From Hypomesus transpacificus (taxonomy: Eukaryota; Chordata; Actinopteri; Osmeriformes; Osmeridae): DNA of 64,000 nucleotides. The position numbers and the translations under genes are program-made. Shown piece after piece: positions 1-12,553 of the stretch (positions are counted from its first letter, which is position 1; the number at the start of each line of letters is the position of its first letter). The DNA is taken from assembly GCF_021917145.1 (NCBI RefSeq), contig NC_061076.1, positions 3,199,044 to 3,263,043 on the forward strand, read 5' to 3'. The notes under the pieces were generated by a model. It ran no database searches and was not told the DNA's origin. It saw only the letters and a program-made list of their open reading frames with translations.

Positions 1-2990
1 ATAATTGAATTTGATGCAGGGGATGATGATTTATATTCTGTATGTCAGAATCCTTTACATAAAACGCAATTTTCATAGAAAATTTTATTTATTATGCCGT
101 TCAAATTGACTCATGAGAAAAGCCCACAATGTTGCAGCTGCAAAGACGGGTCACACATCTCCACAAGCCCTGCCAGACCAAGACCTTGGTCCCCCCCAGT
201 CCTCCCAAGGCTCTACAGTAGTTCAGCACTGAAAGACAGAGAAGAAACAGGATGTCCCCAGTATTTCAGGGTAAAGAATGCGTGGCCAAGCGGTCATCTA
301 TTCAAGGGTAAGGAAGGGACATTTCCCACGACACAAACTCCAGCATTTCCTGGAATGCTGGGACTTTTGTACACAAACTGGACCTGAGGAATGTCAAACT
401 GCCGAGTCCAGTGAGTTCTGGCTGACGCAGATTCTGTCCTCCTGCAGAGACTGGACCCTGAGTCCCAGGCAGCATCCATACATCATCCTGCCTGCCTGCA
501 CCATGGCTCTCTGGGAAAATCTACATTCATGAAATATCAGCATTGACAGAGGCTGGGCGACCTATGACTTTACCCCGAGGTGGATGTTTCACCACCAGTC
601 TTCCTCTCTGGGGTCTCCCGCCAAGTTTTTCAAACTGACTGTTGAATATGTTTGAACCCTATAGGCTTGCTGCTGTACACATTTTTCGTTGTGTTTGAAA
701 TCACACAGCAATGAGATGACTTGAATTCTACACTGAAAACTAGTCTAGAAATGTGCTGATTGAGCTTCAGTGAGAGTCTGTTAAAAACAGACCATTCTTT
801 CCACACTCCTTCTTCTGTTTCGGTCTTGATGACTTTACCAGGCAGGAGTGAAAGCTGCTCCTTCAGTGTCAGTTTGGCAAAAATGCAACCTGCATTTCTC
901 AACCATCTCTCTCTGTGTCATCTCCTCCCAGTGTTGCCAGAACGGAACTGTTTCTCCTCTCATCTGCGTGTGGTTTCATAAGCAGATAAGGAAAGTTATG
1001 AACCGTTTGTTTCAGGTTTTTACCAGTCTAGATTCAATTCTCGAGAAGGGGGAATTCTTTCAGTCTCTCACCCCAGTCCCAGTCATCCTGTATGGCTGAT
1101 TGGTTTTACAGAACAGGGAAATTCCTTCTATTTTTACCTCACATCCCTCTACCATTGACTCCAAAAACCTCCCTGCATCAGATGGATAGACATGTCTTCA
1201 TATACTTAATACTCGCGATCAGTCTTGTAGTTGCGATAATTGTATAGCTGTACTGTTTAAGGAGTACAAGTTCTCTTTCATAAAAGACAGAACCAGCCAC
1301 AAAGCCTGACTACATAAAGTAAAATTCCGAAAGAAAATCCGGATGGAACCCAGACAGACACAGAATTTAATCAGCCAGGAGGGAGACAGAAAAAGGTCAC
1401 AGATACTGGGGCAGCAACTCAATCCCCCATGCCCCCACAGAGCTAGACGCTACGTCTGAGAGATCGGATTCACCAGGTCCACACCAGAACACAGGAGCAG
1501 GGCTCCAACACAGGCAACCCAAACCAGGACGAGGAGAAAAAGAGGAATCTACGGATCACAGCTGTGAAGCTTGAGAGGAATGTTGAAGTCATACACATGT
1601 CATCTCACTTGCTTGCCTATTACTAAAGCACATGGTTACTTTGAGACTCTCATGGGTCTTCTAATAGTGCGATGACACAGGTGACGGAAGCAGGGTTCTG
1701 ATGGTTACAAGTCCTCTCGAACCAAAAGTAGTAACTGGCGATGGTCTAAAAATACTCTCTATTCATCCTGACCCTGTATTTGATCTTGAACTTGTGGTGT
1801 GGTACTGCCAGCATCTCCATTGTTTAGGAAAGATTGGGTTCCAGATAGAATCACATGCATGCATGTGATCCACCAGAGTTAACAGAGCCCTTATTTGAAA
1901 GGAGAAGCCCTCACCAAACAAGCCCCCATCTCCTTCCTCCTTCCCAGGCCTCAAGGGCAAACACAAACAAACAAACAAACAGCTACCTCCTTTCACCCTT
2001 TCACAATGACATGAACCATAAATGGTCACTTAGTCACCATCTGAGTGGGTGTGAAGACTATGTCTTCCATCTATCGAATTCTATCAAACAGTGTTGTTGA
2101 AAGGGTTTGCTTGGGGTTACTTTTGGTGCCGCTGGAAGTAGTTTAAATCTTGTCATCTAAGATGTCCAGACTGCACATGCACTACACACATCATGTATTT
2201 GAAAGGTCTTGCTACGTAATCTTCTTCGAATCTGGACCAGCTTTGAGCCTGTGAATGTCTTTTCTGAAGCTTTGCAGTGTCCTCACATGCTCCTTCACAG
2301 AATGCGACAACAAAAAGCTCTGCGTGCGAACTCATGGCCGCACCAGGTACATTGTGCCATTTCAGTTTCACCACATTAACCAGCACACGCTTGCAGCCGT
2401 TTCATTTCTGCTCATCACTCTCACATAGGACATCCTGCTGTGCTTCTGCAAGGTTACTGACTAGAACCAGTCAGTGACTCATTTTGAATGCAGTGCATTC
2501 AGGCAGTCAGATACTGGCAGTGAGACCACAGTGTCAGATGTTCTGACCATACTATTCTGGTTTTTCAAGGAAGTTGTGCATTTTTCAATGACATCCCCCT
2601 ATGACTTAACCAAACCCCTATGACTTAACCAAAACCTAAACTGCCCAAAAGCTTACCTAGAAGCTCACATACGTAACAGACACCTGCTCCATATTTGGTC
2701 CCGGCAGCATCCGACTGCTCCTGCTCTTTTTAAGGTGTGCTCAGAACACAGCGTGACTCCTCAGAAGCTTCAACAGGACACAAGGCCTGCCTGTTGTCTC
2801 TGAAGCATCCAGGAACATTTCTGGTGCTGCAGGTCTCACACACAAGTAGGACTCCATCCCTCATCTCTTTCTCTCTCCCTCTTTCTCGCCCTCTCTTTCT
2901 CTCCACGTATTTGGCTTTGAAAGGATCCGTTTTTTTATGGTATGTGTCATGCCTCCCCCCCATCTTTCTCCTCCACCTCTACGCTACAAT
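1..2990. other. Intergenic DNA without a recognisable gene
   Basis: Only short, unrelated reading frames occur on either strand, with no splice-linked series and no family motif. Minor structure is visible: a roughly 20-bp direct duplication (CCCTATGACTTAACCAAA type) at about 2595-2635, an (ACAA)n-like run near 1963-1980, and a pyrimidine-rich stretch at about 2865-2905. I see nothing else to annotate. Confidence 0.6.
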
Positions 2991-2997
2991 ATTGGGG

Positions 2998-3988
2998 CCT
3001 GTGCAGACCTGGTCCTGTGTGGACCTGGTCCTGTGTGGACCTGGTCCTGTGTAGACCTGGTCCTGTGTGGACCTGGTCCTGTGTTGACCTGGTCCTGTGT
3101 AGACCTGGTCCTGTGTGGACCTGAGCCTGTGTAGACCTGGTCCTGTGTAGACCTGGGCCTGTGTAAACCTGGGCCTGTGTTGACCTGGGCCTGTGTAGAC
3201 CTGGTCCTGTGTAGACCTGGGCCTGTGTAAACCTGGGCCTGTGTTGACCTGGGCCTGTGCAGACCTGGTCCTGTGTGGACCTGGTCCTGTGTGGACCTGA
3301 GCCTGTGTAGACCTGGTCCTGTGTAGACCTGGGCCTGTGTAAACCTGGGCCTGTGTTGACCTGGGCCTGTGCAGACCTGGTCCTGTGTGGACCTGGTCCT
3401 GTGTGGACCTGAGCCTGTGTAGACCTGGTCCTGTGTAGACCTGGGCCTGTGTTGACCTGGGCCTGTGTAGACCTGGTCCTGTGTTGACCTGGTCCTGTGT
3501 GGACCTGAGCCTGTGTAGACCTGGTCCTGTGTAGACCTGGGCCTGTGTTGACCTGGTCCTGTGTAGACCTGGTCCTGTGTAGACCTGGGCCTGTGTTGAC
3601 CTGGGCCTGTGTTGACCTGGTCCTGTGTTGACCTGGGCCTGTGTAGACCTGGGCCTGTGTAGACCTGGTCCTGTGTAGACCTGGGCCTGTATAGACCTGG
3701 GCCTGTGTTGACCTGGTCCTGTGTAGACCTGGTCCTGTGTAGACCTGGGCCTGTGTAAACCTGGGCCTGTGTCGACCTGGGCCTGTGTAGACCTGGTCCT
3801 GTGTTGACCTGGTCCTGTGTTGACCTGGTCCTGTGTAGACCTGGGCCTGTGTAGACCTGGGCCTGTGTTGACCTGGGCCTGTGTTGACCTGGTCCTGTGT
3901 TGACCTGGGCCTGTGTAGACCTGGGCCTGTGTAAACCTGGTCCTGTGTAGACCTGGGCCTGTGTAGACCTGGTCCTGTGTAGACCTGG
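2998..3988. repeat. 16-bp minisatellite, about 60 copies
   Basis: The array repeats the unit GACCTGGTCCTGTGTA with a 16-bp period. Variants sit at a few fixed positions (GGTCC/GGGCC/GAGCC and GTGTA/GTGTG/GTGTT). Sixteen is not divisible by three, so each frame reads three units as a 16-residue peptide repeat. The minus-strand unit has no stop in any phase, which produces a long open frame that I treat as spurious. Higher-order structure is visible: a block of several variant units beginning near 3120 recurs near 3300 and near 3410. Expect length polymorphism and possible assembly collapse. Confidence 0.95.
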
Positions 3989-3989
3989 T

Positions 3990-4500
3990 TCACTGGTGTT
4001 TGGTGTGAAGGAGAAAACACATACATCTCAGGAGATGTGATGAGTGTACCAGATGAACACCAGCTAACTACATGCACACATCCTCTCATGTTTACACAAC
4101 CAGTACACACAGTACATAGACAGGCACTCAGTCATGATAAACCTCAACACATACATACATTCACCTGATCATGCAACACATCCGAATATTTTATACTCAT
4201 GACCACTATCTGCAAAAAGATACATCCTCATTCGAATAGTCTGTGGTCTAAGAGTTAGTTAGTTACTGATTGTGATAATTATGTGGACATTCTGCACAAC
4301 AGTTGTTGAACCTGGCGGTAGTACAGTTGTGGTCCATTATAGAGCTGCTGAAGGACTGCTCTTATCTGTCCCATGGAGCTGCAGCCAACAGCCATGCTGA
4401 TGGGATCTCAAGGGGAGGAACACAACAAAATTACAGGAAATTCCCTCTTGGTTGGCTCCCACCAACACAAAGAATGCCTTTTTAAAATCAGGCTATTTCC
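3990..4500. other. Intergenic spacer between minisatellite and GA-rich arrays
   Basis: Unique-looking AT-rich DNA with no reading frame that resembles a protein family. Nothing supportable is seen. Confidence 0.5.
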
Positions 4501-4517
4501 ACATTGTTACATTGCAT

Positions 4518-4630
4518 AAGAGAAGGAGAGAGGGAGAGAAAGAGAGAGAGAGAGAGATAAGGAGAGGGAGAGAGAAAGAGAGAGAGAGAGAGATAAGGAG
4601 AGGGAGAGAGGGAGAGAGAGAGAGAAAGCC
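4518..4630. repeat. GA-rich microsatellite with internal direct duplication
   Basis: (GA)n and GGGAGA tracts, with a block GAGATAAGGAGAGGGAGAGA repeated about 40 bp apart. Simple-sequence DNA; the short Arg/Glu-rich reading frame across it is not a gene. Confidence 0.9.
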
Positions 4631-4801
4631 AAACTGGCTTGTGAGGGCAAGCTAAATTACGTGGTGATGTGAATTATCACGGCAATGTTGAACTGAGTGT
4701 GTTATGATGGACAGCGCTGAGACATCTACTATCTCCAAATCTCAGACATCGCCGAAAGATTAGTGAACTAGTGTTTTATTGCCACCTAGTGGATATGGTA
4801 T

Positions 4802-4903
4802 GAACAGAGATAGAGAGATACAGAAAAAGAGATAGAGAGAGACAGAGAGAGAGAGAGACAGAGACAGAGAGAGAGAGAGAGAGAGACAGAGAGAGAGAGA
4901 CAC

Positions 4904-4935
<32 letters not shown>

Positions 4936-4942
4936 AGAGAGT
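4802..4942. repeat. GA/GACA-rich microsatellite
   Basis: Compound (GA)n and (GACAGA)n array with runs of up to about ten GA units. It is the second purine-rich array within 500 bp. Confidence 0.9.
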
Positions 4943-4999
4943 TGGGAATGATGGAGAGAGGGCATGGTGTAGAGTTGAAGGCTAAATAAACCGACTAAT

Positions 5000-6106
5000 C
5001 TTCCCGGTGGCTCATCTTCCTGCTGCTTCTGAGTAGTGATGTGTCACCTATGCAGGGCTAGCACGTCTCACGTGATAGGAGGAACCGGCAGCTACACACA
5101 CGTTCTAGGAACGCACTGTGCTTCGAACAGCCGGACCATTTGGGGTAAACAGAAGATTTCGAATATGTTATGACTTCAAACATGATTTCAACATGAGTTC
5201 TCAAAATTGTCTTTCACAGTAAACACAAACATTTACATACATCCAAGTTCTTCGCCAGAGGAAGAGTCTTATCCGTTATGGGATCATCTTTAGCTTTGTG
5301 TCATTGCTTTTCGTTTGGATCTCCGGCCCATCTTTCTGACATGATGAGAGCAGTCATTGAATGCCATGATATGTTCCCATCTCCACAGTGGACTTTCCAA
5401 ATGCAGACTGTTGCACTTCTGTGAACCATAGACTGTTGCTTCATGACGTTTGCTCTCCTTTCCTCAATCCAAAACATAGATGTGTTCTTCATGGTGGTTT
5501 CCAAATGTCTCTGTTCCAGCGGGCAGTATTGCTTTTACGGAGCGGTGGGTTTTTAATCAGTACTTTTGACCGTTTGACCGAGGTTTGGCTGTGTGATACT
5601 GGTGGAGGGCCCACTTGACAGAACTCCTAGATTCCACATGTAGACATTTCTTTGCTACTAGGGAATACTGCCCTCTGTCTTCCGGCCAAATAATGACAGG
5701 CTGCTTGAGAAGTTGCAATGTCTCAGTGCACCGAGACCAGACATCTGTTTCGTCGTATCAAAGAAAGGCTCTGAGAACATCCATGGTGCTGGTGTAAAGG
5801 GGAGTATAGCGAGGAGAGAGGGGGGAGCAGGAATAGGGTGATGGCCATGTCACACCAGAGCACCTGGTCTGGAGGAAGTAGTCGAGGCTCCACTATAGGC
5901 TGGGAAAGAATCCTGTTTACATCCAAGGGACCTTGTGATAGTGGAGGAAACGATAACAAGACAATCACAAAAGCAGAACCTCTTCCCAGGCTCATCTTCT
6001 CATTCCATCCTCTCCTGAGCTGCTCTGCCCGTCTCCAGGTTTTGGGTCCCCCTTCTCTCCGTGACAGTACCAGACCCAGCTGAACCCAGGACCGTGCGGT
6101 CGACTC
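5000..6106. other. Upstream region of hsd17b1, presumed promoter and 5' UTR
   Basis: No coding exon is recognised. The 100-300 bp before the hsd17b1 start codon presumably hold its 5' UTR, but I see no convincing TATA box. A pyrimidine-rich stretch at about 5985-6060 lies directly upstream. Confidence 0.4.
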
Positions 6107-8222
6107 ATGACCCAGACAGTGGTGCTGATCACAGGCTGTTCCTCAGGGATAGGCCTCAGCCTTGCTGTGCGACTGGCCTCCGATGCTAGCAAGACCTACA
6201 AAGGTAAAGTTATGATAGGCTCTTGCCTATCACTTTAAGTACAATGCGTTTGTTTGGACAAAACAAGCGTGGGTACATCTCAACCCGATGAGATGTAGAC
6301 AGTATGACATGCTGATGATTGACTGATTTTGGCCTTTACCCGTTATTGTACATCCAAACGTTAACTGCATTATCTTAAACTGGTGTAATTTGTATGTAGC
6401 CCGATGCAAATGACAGTGTTATCTGCAGACCTACAGTACACAGACGTGTCATGTCTATGTTGTGTCAAACATGTCCTTGACCAATGAGATACGGTTGCTT
6501 AGTCTACGCCACCATGAGGAACCTGTCCAAGAAGGAGCGTCTGCTGGAGTGTGTGAAGGGTCTGCACAAGGACACCCTGGATGTGCTGCAGATGGACGTG
6601 ACAGACAAACAGTCCATCCTGTCTGCCAGGGACCGGGTCAGGGAGAAGAGGATCGACATACTGGGTACTGTCCTGTCTACCAGCACAGAAACACTGTGAT
6701 GATACTGTGTTTGGTGAAACACAGTCTGTGTGTCTGTGTGTGTGGAGAGGGGAGGGGAAAGAGGGGGCATGTTTAACTAAGGATAGTAAACAAAAACAAA
6801 AAAGACCTTGTGGGGACATTTGCTTGGTTCGTACAACGTAGGGTTTAGAGTTAGGGGGAACATGGAATTGAATTGTCAGTCCTTGCTAGAATGGTTAAAC
6901 GAATCTGTGTGTGTGTGTGTGTGTGTTTGTTTTTTGTTTGTGTGTCGGCCTGTCTGTTTGTGGTGCCCTCAGTTTGTAACGCTGGAGTGGGTCTCATGGG
7001 GCCTGTGGAGGTGCAGTCTCTGGACACCATGAGGCAGATCCTGGAGGTGAACCTGCTGGGCACCATCAGCACCATCCAGGCCTTCCTGCCAGGGATGAAG
7101 GCCCAGAGCCAGGGACGCATCCTGGTCACAGGCAGCATCGGAGGCCTGCAGGGTGAGAGAGGACAGTGCTGTGTGTGGCTTAACGTGGTGCATAACATGA
7201 GAAAAACTAACCCTAATTGTCAAAGTTATCTTTTTGGTGCCAAAGGACTGCCCTTTAATGAGGTTTACTGCGCAAGCAAGTTTGCTGTAGAGGGTATGTG
7301 TGAGAGTCTGGCCATTCTGCTGCAGCACTTCAACATCCAGTGAGTTCAAAGGTCTTCTTCTGCATTCTTTGTACATTTGTGTTTGGTAGCATCGTCTCTT
7401 CGGGTGTTTTAATGAGTAGATAGGAAGAGGGCAAAGAAATGTGAAGACTTTGTGTCCCATCATGCAGTGTGAGCCTTATTGAGTGTGGCCCCGTCAACAC
7501 GGACTTCCTGAGCAACCTGCAGATGGCGGAGCCAGGCGACTCTGCCCTTCAGCAGGTGGACAGCCACACGCGGAGCCTCTATGACACCTACCTGCAGCAC
7601 TGTGGGGCCGTGTTCCAGAACGCAGCGCAGGACACTGAGGACATAGTCAAGGTACAGTCTGGGACCAACAGTGTTTCTAATGAAGTTGAGTTCCAGTTCT
7701 TTGTTTTGAAATGACACTCGATGGGACATCATACCTCCAGAATGGGGCACTTGCCTACCATAAATGTTGTTAAAGGTAAGATGATCCCCTTGTTACGGTA
7801 CACTGTACTCCTTCCAGGAATGGCGGGTTATCTGATGCTCATACACACTGGTGGGAGATTAACTATCTGGTTATCTGGTATTCATCCCTGGCTAATGCAC
7901 TCAGCTCCGTGAGAGAGTGATGTCATCTGGAACACTTCCACTGTTCTTCTGCCCCTGGAGTCCTTTGCCAACACATTAAACCAAAGTTATTTAGGAGCTC
8001 TGTGTGACAGTGTAATGAGCAGTGTGGTGTAAACCTGAACTTTCTGTCGGTCCATAGATCTTCATGGATGCAATACAGTCAGACAGCCCTGCCTTCAGAT
8101 ACTACACCAACAGTGCCCTCCTACCCCTGACCAGCCTCAAGGTCACTGCCCCAGATGGGTCCCAGTACATCAGAGAAATGAGCCAGCACATCTTCTCAGC
8201 TGGCAGCACAGAGGAACCATGA
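6107..8222 (+). CDS. hsd17b1: 17-beta-hydroxysteroid dehydrogenase type 1
   Basis: Short-chain dehydrogenase/reductase that reduces estrone to estradiol with NADPH; in fish it is chiefly an ovarian enzyme. Six coding exons join in frame with GT-AG introns: 6107-6203, 6503-6664, 6973-7152, 7246-7339, 7468-7651 and 8058-8222. The total is 882 nt, 293 aa, somewhat shorter than human HSD17B1. The Rossmann cofactor motif TGCSSGIG lies at residues 9-16 and CNAG at 88-91. The catalytic tetrad is complete: Asn113, Ser141, Tyr154 and Lys158 in YCASK, one residue offset from the human enzyme. The start ATG lies 8 codons before the glycine motif, as expected. All key residues are intact. The related retinol dehydrogenase rdh8 is the main alternative. 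The [10 protein letters not shown] segment and the 17q21 neighbourhood favour hsd17b1. Confidence 0.92.
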
Positions 8223-8476
8223 TGGGCTTTTAACTGGACAGCAACTTTAGAGAGACGAAGGGAGGGGGTGGGATATCTTGGTTCGAAATCCTTTTTAACT
8301 AAAGCCAAAATCGCTAGTTTTGCTTAATGTACCAATCCTGCCTTTAATTCATATGTAATCATCTTAATTGAGGTATGTTAAAGGGCCTATGTTAACGTTT
8401 ATGACGTACAATGCCTACTACAATGTAAGTCTGCTAGAGTGTCGCTTTGAAATACTTTCTATCTTCATGAAAACGA

Positions 8477-8482
8477 AATAAA
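8477..8482 (+). terminator. Polyadenylation signal AATAAA for hsd17b1
   Basis: Canonical AATAAA about 255 bp after the hsd17b1 stop codon, followed by T-rich sequence. Position and strand fit, but no cleavage site can be proven from sequence. Confidence 0.6.
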
Positions 8483-8499
8483 ACTTTTTTGCAAAGCTT

Positions 8500-10240
8500 T
8501 ATTTCTTCCTAATTTTAATGGGATAGGTTGTTAGTTGCAGAATTGCAGTTCAGTTTACTTTCAGTTGTACTGCCACTTAGGGCAGAGTTTCAGTACTATG
8601 AGAAAGTTCTCATGGAGATGGCAGGGCTGTGGAAATATTGTCCAAAGATAGCGCTACTATCTAAACCTGTTTATCAAGGGTTTATTCCACACATATATTC
8701 ACTTTCATGACCACCACACCACACAGATGAGATATAAATAAAGATTATTTTTAAGAATGATCTATAGTTCAGTAAACTTTCTTTTAAGGAATTACCATCA
8801 TGTATGCTGAGAAAAACGATGCTGAGGAAACCAGATGTTAAGTCTCTTTCAGAAACATCATTGGGCCAGCTGTATATCTGCTTGTCCACAAGGCGGCTTC
8901 TATCCTGATGTAAGATCTTTTTTTAGATCAAAATCACTAATTTGATTTATAGTAGAGTCAATTGAAGGAAATTGGAATAGACATGCCACTTGTTGTTGAC
9001 ATGCCACAGTGTAATTTCTCCCTGAAATTACACTGTTAATAATTATTTAAATTAACCAGAAGTAAAGTGTTAATGCAGGTTGGCAAACTGATAATAGAAT
9101 GACACAGGGAAGGTTTGTCGTTGGTCATTTCGTTGGAAAAAAAATTAAATACATCAAAGGTCATCTACATTTTAAGTAAAGTGAAGAAATGTACAGAGGA
9201 GTGTCTAGCATCACAAAATATTTTGATGAATAGATTAAACTGTATCTCCAGTATAACCACATCACCATAGATTAGGACAACTCGTTGGAGAGTGCTCATA
9301 GGTTATATAAACGATCTGATGTTCTCAAGTCTAAAGAGAGAAGACACACACCAGGATAAGCTGAAGAACAGGATGATCTCAGTTACATGTACAGTAAGGA
9401 TCCTGTTCATTCCCTAATTGGGATGCTGCCCTACTTCTGACCCCTTAATGGGCTCTAATACCTTCAGTTCTGGCTGTGCTAGCCTTACTACATAACCACT
9501 TAATGCAGGACAGCCCACAGATCATGGTGATGCAGTTTTAGTTAATGACCTCTTCTCTTGCCACTCAATCATCCCTGTGACAATAATGAATGGATACATC
9601 AAATTAAGTGAATATATCGAGTTATTTAGCTGTTTTTTTCCAAGCGACATGGAAGTTAGATTTTATGTCATTAATGATTAAACAGAGCCCTGCCATGTGA
9701 ACCTGCTTATTTGCAGGAAACGTCTTCCCGGGTTGGTTTGATAGTGCCAGGTACCAAAGTCCAGGTGAGTCACGGGTACAGGCAGTGCATCACAGTGTGC
9801 CTACATGTTGACCTTTTGCTTCATTCATAATTACAATCGACTGGGCTTTGGCTTTTGTCACAGTCATCTGTGGTGAGATATCATCTTTCTGTGCGTGTGT
9901 GTGTGTGAGAGAGTTCTGATATTGAGTGTTAAATTAGTGTTCTTTTAGTAGCCTACACCATATTATACCTTCCTTACCACTGAACAGAAAGATAATCAGC
10001 ACAGCTGCTTATGTTGGGTACGGAACCATAATGATCAAATTAATTTAAGCAGTCCATAGGTTCCTCCCATTTTCTCTACGTCATTCCTCAAGGCTCCGTC
10101 TTTTATAAGGAAACAGCTTGAGTGACACATCAGTTCGCACCACTGCTAGGTGATATCGGAATCGACCTGGGAAAGCCGGCCGGTTACCGGAGGGAACAAG
10201 ATCATCTCATTCAACTTTTATAATAGAATAAATAAAATAA
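8500..10240. other. Intergenic region between hsd17b1 and coq10
   Basis: AT-rich with no recognisable gene. It contains a perfect 12-bp-arm hairpin at 9007-9035 and a short GT microsatellite near 9894-9906. A TATA-like sequence (TTTTATAAGG) at 10101-10110 lies about 135 bp before the coq10 start codon and could be its core promoter. Confidence 0.45.
9007..9035. repeat. Perfect inverted repeat, 12-bp arms, 5-nt loop
   Basis: Arms CAGTGTAATTTC and GAAATTACACTG are exact reverse complements around TCCCT. No open frame or known element surrounds it. It could be a MITE remnant or a chance palindrome in AT-rich DNA. Confidence 0.8.
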
Positions 10241-10241
10241 A

Positions 10242-12538
10242 ATGGCAAACAAAACTACACTACTTTTCCGGGCGCTTGTTGAGATGTCTGAGATGCACTC
10301 TACGAAACTTGCTCGAGGACTTACAAACAAAGCAAATACCAGGTAAGCGTTACTGTAGTTAGCTACGATACAGTAGAATCCACCGGCATTTTATTAGTTA
10401 GTTGGTCAAACAGACGGTTAACATTTGGTTGTTGGGAATATTCTATATAAGATATTTGTTTTTAGCTTACCCAGAAATAAATATGTATAATTATATATAT
10501 ATTTTGATATGGACTATCAGATATATTTCCACGTATTCGTATTTGAGATTAGAATGAAGAGTTTGAGGTGAGCTGAAAAGTGCGGTGGAATGTCACAACT
10601 CAAAAGAACGTCAGTCGCCTGGGGCAACAGCTAGCTACACATGGGCAGAAAACGTGCTAAACCACAGATGCCAGTTTCAGTTAAAACATTTTCATACAGC
10701 ACAACCTAGTTAGGAATCATCCATTATGATATTGTAAACCTACAGTGGGCTGCACTGATGTCTAACTGGGTTGGTTCATTTTGAATAATGCAGTCTTTCA
10801 ATTGGTAGGGCAGTTTGTCTGAACGTTGTTGAGAGAAATTCATGTGAAGACAAACAGAAATCAAATAGTAACTAAAATCTCTTCCTCTTTATCCTCCCAG
10901 ACACCTAAGCTCCTGTGGGGTCCTGGCTGCCCGGCGGGCCACCTTGCCCCTGTCCCCAGCCTGTCCCATGACCACACCTTCTCGCAGCTTCATCAACCTA
11001 GCTGCCGCCATCACTGCACGCAAGATGGACTACTCTGAGTGTCGGACACTAGGGTAGGTCTCTCAACCAAACCAGCGTGTACACTCACTCACTCCCAGTT
11101 TTCCCTAAAACACCCTTTTGTAAGATCATGGTGAGAAGCAATCAGCTTGACGTGCAGTCTGTGTCTTCTGTTTCTGATGCAGGTTTACTCCAGAACAGAT
11201 GTACAGTGTTGTGGCCAGTGTGGACCAGTACCGGCACTTTGTCCCCTGGTGTAAGAAGTCTCGTGTCGTGAAAGGCACGAACGGCGATGTCCGGGCTCAT
11301 CTAGAGATCGGGTTCCCCCCCATTGTGGAGCGCTACACTTCAGAGGTCACAGTTGTCCCCAACCACCAAGTCAGGGTGAGTGTCCAACCCTAACTTTGTC
11401 ACACTCATAAGAACTTAAGATAAAGTATCCGTGTTTTAACTTCCTCACAAGAGTTGCAAAGGTTAACAGTGGTGAAGAAAAAGTAGCCAGACAATGATAA
11501 GGCATGAGATCTGCTAGATGATGATTTAGGAAGTGATCAGCTATTCCAAGGTGACCAATCACCTGTTTGACCTGCTGCTGACATTGTACACCTTCTCTCG
11601 AGGGCTTCTTGAGGCTTTGTCTGGCTCTGCAGTCAAGGCTAAAGTGTCGTGTCATGTGTCCTCAGGCCGTGTGCACAGACGGATCACTGTTCAGCCATCT
11701 AGAGACGTTGTGGAGGTTTGCCCCTGCGGCCAAGGACCAGCCAGGCTCCTGCAAGGTGGACTTCTATGTAAGTGAATACAAGGATCCTCTTCCCTCTCTG
11801 ACACTAGATGTCAAATGAATCCTCGTATGAACACATTGAAATCAGGCTAGTGGTTGGTTGGTCATATCAACAAATGTTACAGCGCCTTTTAGCAAGGGCT
11901 CTTTGCTCAAGTACAATGAGTTGACAGCTAGAGTTTGGGCCTTGAGATCAAATAGCATGCGATGCCTACTGCCATCTTGTTCTTTTCATATTGGATTTAT
12001 TATTGGAGGGGGAAGTGTTCAGCAAAGCCTATTAGGTTCTATGTATAAACCCTGAACCCATGAGCCCAGTCATGGATCCCTCTTAAAATAGTCTACCTAA
12101 GAGGGCCACTGGCGGGAACGTTGTGACCTCGGTGTCTCAGATTGTTGCCAGGGCAACTAGGCTGGGGATTAGAAGGGCAACCCACTGGTGCCTGTGAAAA
12201 AATGGCCGTAGAATGACTTGGCAGATTAGTAGTTGTATGAATAGACGGTGTGCGGAGGTTCAAGTACGTTTGGTCCACCTCAATTGGGCCTTCAGCACTG
12301 GTTTTTAAATGCAAAGTGATCAGCTTTTTTGTCTTCACTCAAACAAACTCACGTCCATCTTTCCTCCTCCCTGCAGGTGTCCTTTGAGTTCAAATCCCTG
12401 CTGCACTCTCAGCTTGCAAACGTTTTCTTTGACGAGGTGGTCAAGCAGATGGTGAATGCCTTTGAGAAGCGGGCGGCCAGTCTGTACGGTGGTGCCCCTG
12501 CTCCTCCCCACATCCCAGGGAGGAGGAGGTCTGTGTGA
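10242..12538 (+). CDS. coq10: Coenzyme Q-binding protein COQ10, mitochondrial
   Basis: START-like lipid-binding protein of the polyketide cyclase/COQ10 family. It binds coenzyme Q in the mitochondrial inner membrane/matrix and is needed for efficient respiration and Q biosynthesis. Five exons join in frame: 10242-10342, 10901-11053, 11183-11375, 11666-11767 and 12377-12538. The total is 711 nt, 236 aa, close to the human paralogues. Residues 1-60 are Arg/Ser-rich and fit a mitochondrial presequence. Family hallmarks are HFVPWCKKS, the EIGFPP..ERYTS segment, [14 protein letters not shown] and [13 protein letters not shown]. The C-terminal tail ([10 protein letters not shown]) diverges from the mammalian ending. 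The first exon is the least certain: its start is chosen because its donor phase fits exon 2. I cannot say whether this is the A or B paralogue. Confidence 0.9.
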
Positions 12539-12540
12539 GA

Positions 12541-12553
12541 CCCCCCCCCCCCC
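12541..12553. repeat. Poly-C tract in coq10 3' UTR
   Basis: A run of 13 C residues begins 2 bp after the coq10 stop codon. It is a plausible site of sequencing or assembly length error, but lies outside the coding region. Confidence 0.9.

Noticed and set aside
3000-3988. Possible CRISPR-like array
   Set aside because: Units are directly abutting 16-mers with no spacers, and the genome is vertebrate.
2947-4110. Long minus-strand reading frame of 387 codons with a 16-residue repeat
   Set aside because: It is the stop-free translation of a 16-bp minisatellite. It has no splice context or domain, and non-repeat ends of only about 35-40 codons.
6873-7343. Single 156-codon frame containing NAG and YCASK motifs
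   Set aside because: It reads through the intron between hsd17b1 exons 3 and 4 and a GT microsatellite. The spliced model restores the family sequence.
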